Source of the DNA: G963556115 sp963678205
GTDB lineage: Bacteria; Planctomycetota; SZUA-567
Length of the DNA stretch: 64,000 nt
Assembly: GCA_963678205.1 (NCBI GenBank)
Contig: OY782760.1
Span: 1,302,001 to 1,366,000 of the forward strand
Direction of reading: 5' to 3'
This document shows positions 53,978-63,054 of the stretch, in pieces. Position numbers and translations under genes: made by a program. Numbering within the stretch: the stretch's first letter is position 1; every line of letters starts with the position of its first letter. The notes under the pieces were generated by a model, which did no database searches, was not told the DNA's origin, and worked only from the letters and a program-made list of their open reading frames with translations.

Positions 53978-54007
53978 GTTACTATAGTAAAATATGATGG
54001 AAAGATT

Positions 54008-55558
54008 ATGTCTGAAAAAATTCATAAAATCGAAGCAAATCATATCTCAAAGACATTCCCAGGGGTAAAAGCATTAGTAGATGTGTCTGTATATTTGAAT
54101 AAAGGTGAGCTACTCTCGATCGTTGGTGAAAATGGCGCGGGTAAAAGTACACTTATGAAGATACTTGCCGGGGTGTATACAAAAGATGAAGGTCTGGGGG
54201 AGATATATATCGACGGTAACCTTGTTGATATTAGAATACCGCGTGATGCACTTGACCACGGGATTAGTATTATTCACCAGGAGTTATCTGTTGCTCCAGA
54301 TATTACTGTAGCAGAAAATATTTATATGGGTAGGGAGCCGCTTAAAAACGGTGTCTTTATTGATAGAAAAAAACTTATTGCTGACACAAGAGCAGTACTA
54401 AAAGAAATAGATGCACCATTTAAAGCTACTGACTATCCGAGGACTTTAAGTATAGCAGAGCAGCAGGTTCTGGAAATTGCAAAGGCGATTAGCCAGAAGA
54501 GTGATGTAATTATTATGGATGAGCCTACAGCTTCATTGAGTGAGACAGAGATGGAGCACCTTTTTGCCCTTATAGGAAGACTTAAGGCTAAAGGTATATC
54601 TATAATTTATATCAGTCATAGACTTAAAGAGGTTGTTGAGTTGTCTGATAGAGTAGTTGTGCTTCGTGATGGTGAACATGTCGCTACCATGGAGAAAGAA
54701 GAAATCAACGAAAAAGATATGGTCGCACATATGGTTGGGCGTGATTTGACTGAATACTATGGTGAGCTTGACCTTAAACCATCAGATGAGAAAGTGTTGA
54801 CTGTCAAAAATCTTGCAGATGGGCACTTTGTAAATAATGTATCCTTTGATCTATGTAAAGGAGAGATACTTGGTTTAGCAGGTCTAGTCGGGGCGGGGCG
54901 TTCGGAAATTGCTAAACTTATTTTTGGCGTTGATAAAAAGATTTCGGGTGAAGTGTATCTCAATGGTAAAGAGATTGATGGCTCTGATCCAATTAATTCT
55001 ATTTCAAATGGTATATCATACCTTACTGAGGATAGAAAAGGACTTGGGTTGTTTCTAGATATGTCTTCAGCAGATAACATTAGCTTGAACGTTCTTAATC
55101 AAATTTCCAGAAAAGGTTTTTTAAAAGGGAATTCAAGTAGGCGTTTCTCACGAGATTATATAAAGAACCTTAATATTAAGGTTGCATCTCCTTCTACTAG
55201 TGCGCGTTCGCTTTCAGGAGGTAATCAGCAGAAATTACTTATATCGAGAATGATCTCTACTTCTCCAAAAGTTCTGATACTTGATGAACCTACACGTGGT
55301 GTAGACGTTGGAGCTAAGAGTGAAATTTATAAAATAATTGAGAGACTTGTAGAGTCTGGTGAAATGTCGGTAGTTGTTATTTCAAGTGAATTACCAGAAA
55401 TTATTGGTTTGGCTACTCGTGTTTTAGTCGTTCGTGATGGGACTATTGTTCATCAGATTAAAGATAAAGAGAGTATTACTCAGGAAAATATTATGGCTTA
55501 TGCCGCAGGTATGAAGAGTCCTGATTATAAGTATGAAGATGACCTATCAAAGGTTTAG
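54008..55558 (+). CDS. Sugar ABC transporter tandem ATPase (RbsA-like)
   Basis: 516 residues. ATG 54008 (SD GGAAAG) is preferred to the ATG at 53972, which lies in the hairpin arm. Domain 1 has Walker A GENGAGKST, signature LSIAEQQVLEIAKAI and IIMDEPTASL. Domain 2 has the usual altered Walker A GLVGAGRSE, LSGGNQQK and ILDEPTRGVDVGAK. It energises the import system of the neighbouring binding protein and permease. Clearly separate from the ytfR-like ATPase at 4584. Confidence 0.92.
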   Translation: MSEKIHKIEANHISKTFPGVKALVDVSVYLNKGELLSIVGENGAGKSTLMKILAGVYTKDEGLGEIYIDGNLVDIRIPRDALDHGISIIHQELSVAPDITVAENIYMGREPLKNGVFIDRKKLIADTRAVLKEIDAPFKATDYPRTLSIAEQQVLEIAKAISQKSDVIIMDEPTASLSETEMEHLFALIGRLKAKGISIIYISHRLKEVVELSDRVVVLRDGEHVATMEKEEINEKDMVAHMVGRDLTEYYGELDLKPSDEKVLTVKNLADGHFVNNVSFDLCKGEILGLAGLVGAGRSEIAKLIFGVDKKISGEVYLNGKEIDGSDPINSISNGISYLTEDRKGLGLFLDMSSADNISLNVLNQISRKGFLKGNSSRRFSRDYIKNLNIKVASPSTSARSLSGGNQQKLLISRMISTSPKVLILDEPTRGVDVGAKSEIYKIIERLVESGEMSVVVISSELPEIIGLATRVLVVRDGTIVHQIKDKESITQENIMAYAAGMKSPDYKYEDDLSKV

Positions 55559-55629
55559 AATACTTTTTACGGTTAAATTATAAAATTGAAATTTTACTCT
55601 ATACCTTAATAAAATATGAAGGAAAATAA

Positions 55630-56601
55630 ATGAACATAAAGACGAATGATATCTCTTTAGAGCAGAATAATGAAAGTAAGTTAGACCTTAACATTCTGGG
55701 AATATTGCTAATCCTGTTCCTTTTTGCGGCTGTATTTTATCTAATTGAACCTAGGTTTGGCACATTTAGTAATATTACTAATATTTTCAGACAGGCTTCA
55801 GTAAATATTATGATTGCTTGTGGTATGACGCTTGTTATTCTTACTGCTGGTATTGATCTTTCGGTTGGGTCGGTACTTGCTGTATCTGCGATAGTAGCAG
55901 TAAAAATTTCTCTTACGTCTATGCCGTATCTGGCGATACCAATTGCTTTGCTTGTTGGTATGGGGGTTGGGGCGATTAATGGATTGCTTATTGCAATATT
56001 TAAGATGCCGCCGTTTATTGCAACACTGGGTACGATGACTTCATTTAGAGGGGTTGCTTATCTTGTGGCTAACGGTACTACTGTTATTAATAATGATCTT
56101 CCATATAAATTCATAGGTAATGGAAACATTCTTGGTATCCCATGTATGGTTCTTATCGCAATACTTCTCTTTATCGTGACATGGGTGCTTTTAAAGAGAA
56201 CAGTGCTAGGTACAAGAATTTATGCCGTTGGTGGTAATGTGCTGGCAGCTAAATACTCTGGCATATCAGTTGGTGTTATTCTTGTTATTGTATATGCGTT
56301 AAGTGGGCTTTTATCAGGTATTGCTGGTGTGGTATTGTCTGCTCGCTTATATAGTGCGAGTGGACTCTTGGGTGTATCATATGAACTTGATGCAATTGCA
56401 GCGGTTATCCTTGGTGGTACGAGTTTTAACGGTGGTATTGGTAGTGTTGGCGGTACATTTATTGGTGCTCTTATAATTGCTGTACTAAATAATGGTCTTA
56501 CAATTGCAGGTGTACCATATTTCTGGCAACAGGTTGCAAAGGGGATTGTAATTGTTGCTGCGGTTCTTATAGATATCTATAGACAGAAGCTTAAGAAGTA
56601 G
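55630..56601 (+). CDS. Sugar ABC transporter permease (RbsC-like)
   Basis: 323 residues, ATG 55630 with GAAGGA. About 9-10 hydrophobic segments, the family hallmark ACGMTLVILTAGIDLSVGSV, MPPFIATLGTMTSFRGVAYL and ELDAIAAVILGGTSFNGGIG. Only one permease gene is present, so it works as a homodimer (unlike the YtfT/YjfF pair). It completes the three-gene importer. Confidence 0.93.
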   Translation: MNIKTNDISLEQNNESKLDLNILGILLILFLFAAVFYLIEPRFGTFSNITNIFRQASVNIMIACGMTLVILTAGIDLSVGSVLAVSAIVAVKISLTSMPYLAIPIALLVGMGVGAINGLLIAIFKMPPFIATLGTMTSFRGVAYLVANGTTVINNDLPYKFIGNGNILGIPCMVLIAILLFIVTWVLLKRTVLGTRIYAVGGNVLAAKYSGISVGVILVIVYALSGLLSGIAGVVLSARLYSASGLLGVSYELDAIAAVILGGTSFNGGIGSVGGTFIGALIIAVLNNGLTIAGVPYFWQQVAKGIVIVAAVLIDIYRQKLKK

Positions 56602-56645
56602 TACAATATTAGTTGATATCGTCTTATAAATTGATTTTTAGACTG

Positions 56646-56672
56646 GGTCGGCTACATCCTATGTAGCTGACC
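56646..56672 (+). terminator. Hairpin after the permease gene
   Basis: 12-bp stem with one G-U (56646-56657 / 56661-56672), loop CCT, followed by TTGAGTGTTTT. A probable partial terminator before the kinase gene. Confidence 0.6.
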
Positions 56673-56752
56673 TTGAGTGTTTTAAGAGGATATAGTTTTT
56701 AAAATATTTAGATTAAATTTTACTTATTTGATTATATAGGAAGAGATTAATA

Positions 56753-57718
56753 GTGTTTGATATAGTATGCGTTGGATTCACTTGCCTTGATATTCCTGTG
56801 GTTGGTGATATAGGTAAAGGTGTGTTTGATGTTGATAGCACACATGTTGACAGTATCTCTATGACTCCGGGCGGCGATGCGGTAAATGAATCGGTAACCT
56901 GCGCAAGCCTAGGTTTAAAAACAGCGATTGTCTCATATGTTGGAGATGATAATGGCGGGCGGGTTATAATTGATGCACTGTCGTCAAAGGGTGTTGACAC
57001 CTCTGGTATTGAAATATTCAGTAATGAATCTACTCAGACAGCTGTTCCTCTAATTGATAAAACTGGACAGAGGCATTTTCTTTTTAACTCTGGTTGTTCT
57101 CCGCTTTTTTCAGGGTTGAATACAGATTTTACTGTTTATTACTCAGCAAAAGTACTGACAATTGGAAGTTTTTATGTTGCCAAGCTCTTTGATGAACATG
57201 GTGCACCGGTTATTTTAAAAGGAGCAAAAGAACATGGAGTGATCACGGTCGCTGATACTTGCAGTGATGTAATGGGGCTGGGACTCAAAAATCTTGCCAA
57301 GGCTCTACCGTATCTTGATTATTTTATGCCAAGTCTTGATGAGGCTCAGGACTTGACTGGCAAGACCGGATACTCTGAAATTGCTGAGGTTTTTCTTAAG
57401 ATGGGTGCAAAGAATATTGTACTCAAACTTGGTGCCGAAGGTTCCTTTATCAAGAACTCCGAAGGTGAAATTACTGTCCCGGCTTTTTGTGATATTGATG
57501 TAATTGATACGACTGGCTGTGGAGATAATTTTGTTGCTGGCTTCTCGTATGGACTCTGTAAGGGATTTTCTCTCAAAGAGTGTGCACAATTTGCCAGTGC
57601 GGTTGCTGGTATCAATGCTGGATTTATAGGTGGCTGCGGTGGGCTAAAGTCTATTACTGAAGTCGAGGATTTCTTGGCTGAGCGTGGTGTTCAAATTGCT
57701 AAGTTAGTAGCTGAATAG
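56753..57718 (+). CDS. PfkB-family carbohydrate kinase 1
   Basis: 321 residues, GTG start with AGGAAGAG ~8 nt upstream. Ribokinase fold: FDIVCVGFTCLDIPVVGDIG, the GGDAVNESVTCASLGLKTAI substrate-binding block (usually GG-x-xxN-A), and DTTGCGDNFVAGFSYGLCKG, which holds the catalytic Asp; the normal anion-hole GAGD is GCGD here. It phosphorylates a sugar or sugar phosphate. Linked to the importer upstream and an aldolase downstream, so probably the first or second step of one pathway. Confidence 0.88.
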   Translation: MFDIVCVGFTCLDIPVVGDIGKGVFDVDSTHVDSISMTPGGDAVNESVTCASLGLKTAIVSYVGDDNGGRVIIDALSSKGVDTSGIEIFSNESTQTAVPLIDKTGQRHFLFNSGCSPLFSGLNTDFTVYYSAKVLTIGSFYVAKLFDEHGAPVILKGAKEHGVITVADTCSDVMGLGLKNLAKALPYLDYFMPSLDEAQDLTGKTGYSEIAEVFLKMGAKNIVLKLGAEGSFIKNSEGEITVPAFCDIDVIDTTGCGDNFVAGFSYGLCKGFSLKECAQFASAVAGINAGFIGGCGGLKSITEVEDFLAERGVQIAKLVAE

Positions 57719-57864
57719 GCATGAGTGCAGGTAATTATTTTTTTGCTTGCAAAATCCTAACTGGTATAAAATTGCTGCGATAGCGTTATTGGTTAATATT
57801 TGAAGAGTTAATTTATTTAAATTAGCATTTATTATATTTTGGGTATGTTATGTAAGGAGTCGGT

Positions 57865-58725
57865 ATGTTAGTAACACTTAAAGAGGTACTTGGTGCAGCT
57901 CGTGAAGGTAAGTATGCTGTCGGGGCGTTCAATATTGTTAATGGTCTAAGTCTTTCTCCACTTATTAAGGCTGCTGAGAGCAAGCGCTCACCGCTTATTT
58001 TGAATGTTGCAGAAGTTTCATTTGAAGATTGTGATTTGACTCGCATCTCTCCAGCTATTGTACAGGCTGCTAAGGATGCATCAGTTCCAGTTGTTATCAA
58101 TCTTGACCATGGGTTAACTGATCAAGCTATTCAACTTGCAGTACGTAATGGATTTAGCTCAATCATGTTTGATGGCTCAAAACTTTCTTATGAAGATAAT
58201 ATCAAAAAGACAAAGTCTGTTGTTGATATCTGCCATCCTCTTGGAATATCTGTTGAGGCTGAAATTGGGCATGTAGGCGGTGGTGAGGCTGAAGCAGGTG
58301 AGCCTCAGGAAGTTGATAGCAGCGCATTTACAAATGTTGAAGAAGTAGATGATTTTGTTGCACGTACAGGTGTGGATGCTCTTGCTGTTGCTATTGGTAA
58401 TGTGCATGGTTTTTATAAGGGTGAGCCAAAGCTTCAGTTCGAACTTCTTGAAAAGATTGCTGCTGTATCTAAGGTTCCACTAGTACTTCACGGTGGCTCT
58501 GGAATCTCTGATGATGATTTTCGTAAAGCGGCTTCACTCGGTATCTGTAAGATTAATTTCTATACAGGACTTAGCCGTGCAGTACATGATAATCTTGTTC
58601 GTTATATGAAGGAACTTGATGGTAAGTATGCAGATATGACATCTTATTCATGGAATATGATGAATTCTATTCAAGCTGCAGCTGAGGAAAGAATGGAAGT
58701 ATTTGGCAGTGCTGGCAAGGCATAA
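57865..58725 (+). CDS. Class II fructose/tagatose-bisphosphate-type aldolase
   Basis: 286 residues, ATG 57865 with strong SD AAGGAG. Zn-dependent aldolase of the GatY/KbaY/FbaA family: VGAFNIVNGLSLSPLIKAAE, catalytic Asp in NLDHGLT, zinc-binding His residues in NLDHG, EIGHVGGGE and LHGGSGIS, and VAIGNVHGFY. Length and motifs resemble the 284-residue tagatose-bisphosphate/ketose-bisphosphate aldolases more than long FbaA. Given two kinases and an importer around it, it likely cleaves the phosphorylated imported sugar to two trioses. The exact substrate is unknown. Confidence 0.9.
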   Translation: MLVTLKEVLGAAREGKYAVGAFNIVNGLSLSPLIKAAESKRSPLILNVAEVSFEDCDLTRISPAIVQAAKDASVPVVINLDHGLTDQAIQLAVRNGFSSIMFDGSKLSYEDNIKKTKSVVDICHPLGISVEAEIGHVGGGEAEAGEPQEVDSSAFTNVEEVDDFVARTGVDALAVAIGNVHGFYKGEPKLQFELLEKIAAVSKVPLVLHGGSGISDDDFRKAASLGICKINFYTGLSRAVHDNLVRYMKELDGKYADMTSYSWNMMNSIQAAAEERMEVFGSAGKA

Positions 58726-58750
58726 CACTTGTTTATTGCTATGATGTTTG

Positions 58751-58786
58751 CTGGGTACTGTGCTTTTGCGCAGTACCCAGATTTTT
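58751..58786 (+). terminator. Rho-independent terminator after the aldolase gene
   Basis: 13-bp stem with one G-U (58751-58763 / 58768-58780), loop TTTT, then ATTTTT. Confidence 0.88.
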
Positions 58787-58969
58787 GAAACACTATAATT
58801 GTTTTTTTTGATTAAGGTAATTGAATGTAGTTGGAATTCTTTTTTTGTGTCGGGCTCTGTAAAATTTGCACATTTATGTTTTATAATTTGACTGATTAGA
58901 AGAACTCTACTAAACTTGTTGTAGTGATACGCACCTTAATAAATTTAAATGTAACTATAGGATAAAGTG

Positions 58970-60076
58970 ATGGGTAAGAAAAAGGTAGTAGCTGCGGGGC
59001 ACTTCTGTATGGATATGCACCCTGATATGAGTGATACTCGCAATTTTCAGGAACAGATTGTTCCTGGTAATCTTATCGAGGTGGGAAGGGCTACTTTCTG
59101 CCTTGGTGGTGTAGTCGGAAATACTGGCGTTGCTCTGTATAGGCTGGAGAAAGAAGTTGAACTTATTGGTGGAGTTGGTAATGATCTATTTGGTAAGCTC
59201 TGCCTTGAAAGTCTTGAAGATATTGATCCTGTGCTAAGAAGAGGAATTGTTGTTAAAGAGAATACTGCTACTTCGTATAGTGTTGTGCTTGAAAGCCCAG
59301 GTTTTGATAGATGCTTTTTGCATTGTGCTGGAGCGAATCAAGTTTTGAGTTCTGCTGATATTGATCTGGAGAAGGTTGCTGAGGCGAATTTATTTCACTT
59401 TGGGTATCCGCCACTTATGCTGAGTTTTATTAGAGATGGCGGCAAAGGTCTTCTTGAGCTGTACAAAGGCATTAAAGAACGAGGTGTTGTTACTTCTATG
59501 GATATGTGTATGCCGGATCCTTCTACTGAAGGTGGCAAGGCAGATTGGGGGGATATATTTACGAAAGTTCTACCGTATGTTGATATCTTTCTACCGAGTT
59601 TAGATGAAGTATGCATTATGCTCAAGCGTGAGATCCCTCGTAGTGAAGTGGAGCTGAGTGCGCTTGCTGATTACCTGATAAGTCTCGGAGTAGGAATCAT
59701 AGGTATTAAGCTTGGTAGTGATGGTATGTATATGAAGAGCAGTTCTGACAGGGCGCGTATTGCTAAGTGCAGTAAAGTGGTTGATGATATTGACAGTTGG
59801 GTTGGAGCTGAGTATCTTGCTGCTTGTCGTAAGACGACTGTAATTAGTGCTAAAGGTGCAGGGGATACGACAATTGCTGGTTTCTTATCAGGAATATTGG
59901 AAGGGTTTACTCCAAAAAATGCAATGCTTTGTGCAACAACTGTAGGGGCGTGCTGTGTAGAGCATGAGGAAGCTACAGAGGGCATTAAGAGCTGGGAGCA
60001 GATTACAAGTCGTATGAATTCAGTTGAGGAGCGCTTGCCTGTTAGTCTCGAGTTGAGCAGTTTAAAGCCAATATAA
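58970..60076 (+). CDS. PfkB-family carbohydrate kinase 2
   Basis: 368 residues from ATG 58970 (SD AGGA; a GTG one codon earlier is possible). Starts VVAAGHFCMDMHPDMSD, then the GGVVGNTGVALYRLEKEVEL substrate block, VDIFLPSLDEVCIML and AKGAGDTTIAGFLSGILEGF with an intact GAGD and catalytic Asp. It is longer than most ribokinases because of an insert around 265-290 (VVDDIDSWVGAEYLAACRKT). It lies behind a terminator but in the same direction as the importer-kinase-aldolase genes and is probably part of the same pathway, acting on a different intermediate. Confidence 0.88.
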   Translation: MGKKKVVAAGHFCMDMHPDMSDTRNFQEQIVPGNLIEVGRATFCLGGVVGNTGVALYRLEKEVELIGGVGNDLFGKLCLESLEDIDPVLRRGIVVKENTATSYSVVLESPGFDRCFLHCAGANQVLSSADIDLEKVAEANLFHFGYPPLMLSFIRDGGKGLLELYKGIKERGVVTSMDMCMPDPSTEGGKADWGDIFTKVLPYVDIFLPSLDEVCIMLKREIPRSEVELSALADYLISLGVGIIGIKLGSDGMYMKSSSDRARIAKCSKVVDDIDSWVGAEYLAACRKTTVISAKGAGDTTIAGFLSGILEGFTPKNAMLCATTVGACCVEHEEATEGIKSWEQITSRMNSVEERLPVSLELSSLKPI

Positions 60077-60137
60077 GTTATTATACAAATAGTTCAGGGC
60101 TTGGAAAATTATAATTTATAACTGTTAGCATTAATAA

Positions 60138-60169
60138 AACAGTCCTGCTTATGTATAAGCAGGACTGTT
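60138..60169. terminator. Bidirectional terminator between convergent genes
   Basis: Perfect 14-bp stem (60138-60151 / 60156-60169), loop TGTA, flanked by A- and T-rich ends on both sides. It serves kinase 2 (plus) and rimO (minus). Confidence 0.85.
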
Positions 60170-60190
60170 AAAATTTGCTTCAATTTTTAA

Positions 60191-61549
60191 TTATTGGACT
60201 CTAGCGATCAGATCGTAGTCGTAGCGTTCGAAGATGGTGACTGAGATAGTGTCACCTACATTGTATTCGTTGCCTGATGTTTCATTTGCTGGTATGAATA
60301 TTATACCGTCTACTTCTGGGGCTTCATATTCGCTGCGGCAGATATAGCCTCCGTCTTCTGTGAGTTCATCAACTATTACTTCAAGCTCAGAGCCTACCCT
60401 TGAGTCTAGCCAGTTGAAAGTGACCTCTTGCTGTGCTTGCATGATTAGATCAAGCCTCTGCTGCTTGGTCTCTTCGTCTAATTGATTTGCCATATTAGAT
60501 GCTTTTGTGTCCTCTTCTGGTGAGTAGGCAAATGCTCCTAGATATTTAAAATGCCCTTCTTTTACAAATTCAAGAAGTTCATTGAACTGTTCTTTTGTCT
60601 CTCCTGGAAAGCCGACAATAATGCTAGTTCTGAGTACAGCATCAGGGGCGTGTTCGTTGAACCAACTGAGTATCTCTTCTACCTTGGCTCGGTCATATTT
60701 GCGGTTCATTCTTGCAAGAATTTCGGTGTTAATATGCTGTATTGGTAAATCAAGGTACGAGCATATACGATTTTCACTACCAATTTTCTGTACAATTTCT
60801 TCGTGAATGTGTGCTGGGTGCGCATACATGAGGCGTAGCCTACAGTTGCTGGTATTACCAACTAGATTATCAAGGAGGAAGTCCAGCGATCCTTGGGTAA
60901 AGTGATCTTGGGCGTACATTGTGATGTCTTGCCCGATAATAACCAACTCTTTAATGCCATTATCATCAAGATCTGCTGCTTCTCCCACAACAGTCTGGAA
61001 GTCCCTGCTCTGGTGCTTGCCGCGGATAAGTGGTATTGCGCAGTATGAGCAGTGGTTACTACACCCATCAGAGATGCGGAGGTATGAGTATGATATTGGT
61101 GTACTGAGAAGACGTGGTCCTTCTGCTACCGGTCTGTTCTTACTCATCCCTTCAACAACCTTTTTGCCCTTGAGCATGCTGTAGCAAAGCTTTGAAATTC
61201 TGCCGTATGCGGCAAGACCGAATACACCGTCAACTTCAGGATAGTCCTGACGTATTTGAGCGCCATAGCGCTGTGCATAACAACCCATTACTCCAATTTT
61301 TGGGGTACCGTTCTTTTTGAAAGAGAGAATCTCTTCTATCGTTTCGCGGGCTTCAACTCTTGCTGGCTCAATAAAAGCACAAGTATTGATCAGAACAACA
61401 TCTGCGTCTTCTGGAGAAAGTGTAAGGGTGAATTCCTCTCCTACAAGTTCGCCAAGCGCAGTTTCTGCATCTACTTCATTCTTGACGCAACCAAGGCTGA
61501 GTAGCATTACTCGTGGTTTGCCTCCATGGGGTAGTTTTAATTCTGGCAT
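60191..61549 (-). CDS. rimO: Ribosomal protein S12 methylthiotransferase RimO
   Basis: 452 residues. RimO adds a methylthio group to an aspartate of ribosomal protein S12 by radical SAM chemistry. The N-terminal UPF0004 domain has cluster cysteines Cys21 (SLGCVKNEVDAE), Cys57 (NTCAF) and Cys90 (MGCYAQRY). The radical SAM cluster is CSNHCSYC (163-170), and the IPLIRGKHQSR that follows is RimO-like. A TRAM domain ends the protein. The start ATG overlaps the stop of the upstream gene (TAATG), so translation is coupled to the tRNA-binding protein. Confidence 0.96.
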   Translation of the reverse strand: MPELKLPHGGKPRVMLLSLGCVKNEVDAETALGELVGEEFTLTLSPEDADVVLINTCAFIEPARVEARETIEEILSFKKNGTPKIGVMGCYAQRYGAQIRQDYPEVDGVFGLAAYGRISKLCYSMLKGKKVVEGMSKNRPVAEGPRLLSTPISYSYLRISDGCSNHCSYCAIPLIRGKHQSRDFQTVVGEAADLDDNGIKELVIIGQDITMYAQDHFTQGSLDFLLDNLVGNTSNCRLRLMYAHPAHIHEEIVQKIGSENRICSYLDLPIQHINTEILARMNRKYDRAKVEEILSWFNEHAPDAVLRTSIIVGFPGETKEQFNELLEFVKEGHFKYLGAFAYSPEEDTKASNMANQLDEETKQQRLDLIMQAQQEVTFNWLDSRVGSELEVIVDELTEDGGYICRSEYEAPEVDGIIFIPANETSGNEYNVGDTISVTIFERYDYDLIARVQ

Positions 61550-61926
61550 TATCCTACGTCGCTCCCGCTGATCGTATCTGGGATATCAGTTGTGAGAAGG
61601 GAGACACGTTCAGCTCCATCTTCACCGCCGTTATCATGAGTTGCAAGTAACATCCCTTCGCTCATCTCGCCTCTAAGCTTGCGAGGCTCAAGGTTGTCTA
61701 CAATTATAATACGTTTACCTATAAGTGCTTCTGGAGTGTAGTAAGCTTTTATACCAGCGCAGATTTGCTTGCTTCTGTCTCCTACTTTGAGTTTGAGTAC
61801 TAACAATTTATCTGCGTTTGGGTGTTCTCCTGCTTCTACAACCTCTGCAACTTTTAGCTTTACTTTGCAGAAATCTTCGAAATTACAGTATTGTACACCT
61901 TCTGGCGCTTGATTCTCTTCGGTCAT
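61549..61926 (-). CDS. tRNA-binding protein, MetG C-terminal/Trbp111 type
   Basis: 125 residues, ATG 61926 with GGAG. It is the OB-fold EMAPII-like domain found at the C-terminus of methionyl-tRNA synthetase or as free Trbp111: FCKVKLKVAEVVEAGEHPNADKLLVLKLKVGD, CAGIKAYYTPE, VDNLEPRKLRGEMSEGMLLA. It binds the tRNA elbow and raises MetRS affinity when separate. Here it is a free-standing protein translated just before RimO. Whether the catalytic MetG lies elsewhere without this domain cannot be seen. Confidence 0.92.
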   Translation of the reverse strand: MTEENQAPEGVQYCNFEDFCKVKLKVAEVVEAGEHPNADKLLVLKLKVGDRSKQICAGIKAYYTPEALIGKRIIIVDNLEPRKLRGEMSEGMLLATHDNGGEDGAERVSLLTTDIPDTISGSDVG

Positions 61927-62217
61927 ATTAATCTCCGTAGTTCTAAAATATTATAAAAACTTCAAAAATGTTGTATAATAAAGAGAATTATACAATTAAT
62001 ATTAAAGCTGTCAACCCTGATAGAGTAGAGTACTTTTGTGCTTTTTCTTCGAAATTACAGGTGGTAAGAGAAAGGAGTATAGGCTAAATCTGAGTGATTT
62101 ATCTATAGTTATAGAATGAAATTGTATTTAGGTATATTTGAAATTGAAATTTAAGAAGGTGGTATATAGTATTGATTTATATGATGCTTTAATAATATAC
62201 ATAAAGTGGAGAGTATA

Positions 62218-62810
62218 ATGATTAATATAAATCAGGTTATAGAATGCTCAAAAAAGACGGTGTACTGGTTTCTTAATTTACAGAGGATAGCCGATGAAAT
62301 AACTAAGGAAAATTCTTCAGCAGATTTATATTTAATTGCTATAGAGATAATTGCTATAGAGATTTTATAAATCTGAGATATACCAGCCACGTAGCGTGGC
62401 TACTTTTATTTTTGGGTTTCTTGCTGCTAGTGATAAGAACGCTTATAAATTCCTAAAGGATATGGTGAGCAGGGACGAAGACTGGCGAGTACAGAAGATT
62501 CTAGCTAAAGCTTTTGACCAGTATTTCTCTGATATCTCTTATAAGACTGTATCGCCAGTTATTAAAGAATGATTAGGAGATCCGAATATAATGTCAGAAG
62601 AACCTCACTGAAGTACTTAGGATCTGGACAGGTAGTCCGTATTTCAAGGATAACCTTGATGTCGCTGTGCAGCTTCTGAGTAATTTGCGTAACGACGAAG
62701 AATTGTATGTACGTAAATCAGTAGGTAATGCATTGAAAGAAATCAGTAAGAAATACGAGAAGTTTATTGAGAAAGAGCTTGAGAGTTGGGATCATGAGAA
62801 AAAGCGGTGA
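62218..62810 (+). pseudogene. Decayed DNA alkylation repair (AlkD-like HEAT) gene
   Basis: Readable pieces in changing frames: from ATG 62218 a short frame ending IAIEIL, then FLAASDKNAYKFLKDMVSRD, EDWRVQKILAKAFDQYFSDI, SYKTVSPVIKE and a stop, then DLDR/RIWTG-like residues, PYFKDNLDVAVQLLSNLRND, EELYVRKSVGNALKEISKKY and a final ELESWDHEKKR before TGA 62808-62810. This 'WRVQE-LAKAFD', 'PYFKDNP', 'YVRKSVGNALRDISKK' series is the HEAT-repeat DNA alkylation repair family. Several stops and frameshifts make it non-functional. A small stem-loop (62385-62401) lies inside. Confidence 0.85.
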
Positions 62811-63054
62811 TGCAGGTGTATAAGCTAGCTAGCAAGTTTATTTAAAAATAGTGTTTTTGTCTGAACTATTTGTGTTATTACAAGGTTGTCTGGTTACTTG
62901 TTTTGAGATAAAAGCTATGTAGCTGTTATGAATAAAGATGTTGTGTTAAAAAAAATTAGTATGATTTTGGTTTATTTCTTTACTCGTTGCATGTTACATT
63001 TATGCGCTGGAAAGAGGAGAGAATTAAGTATAGATTTATAATGTAGGTTGTTTT

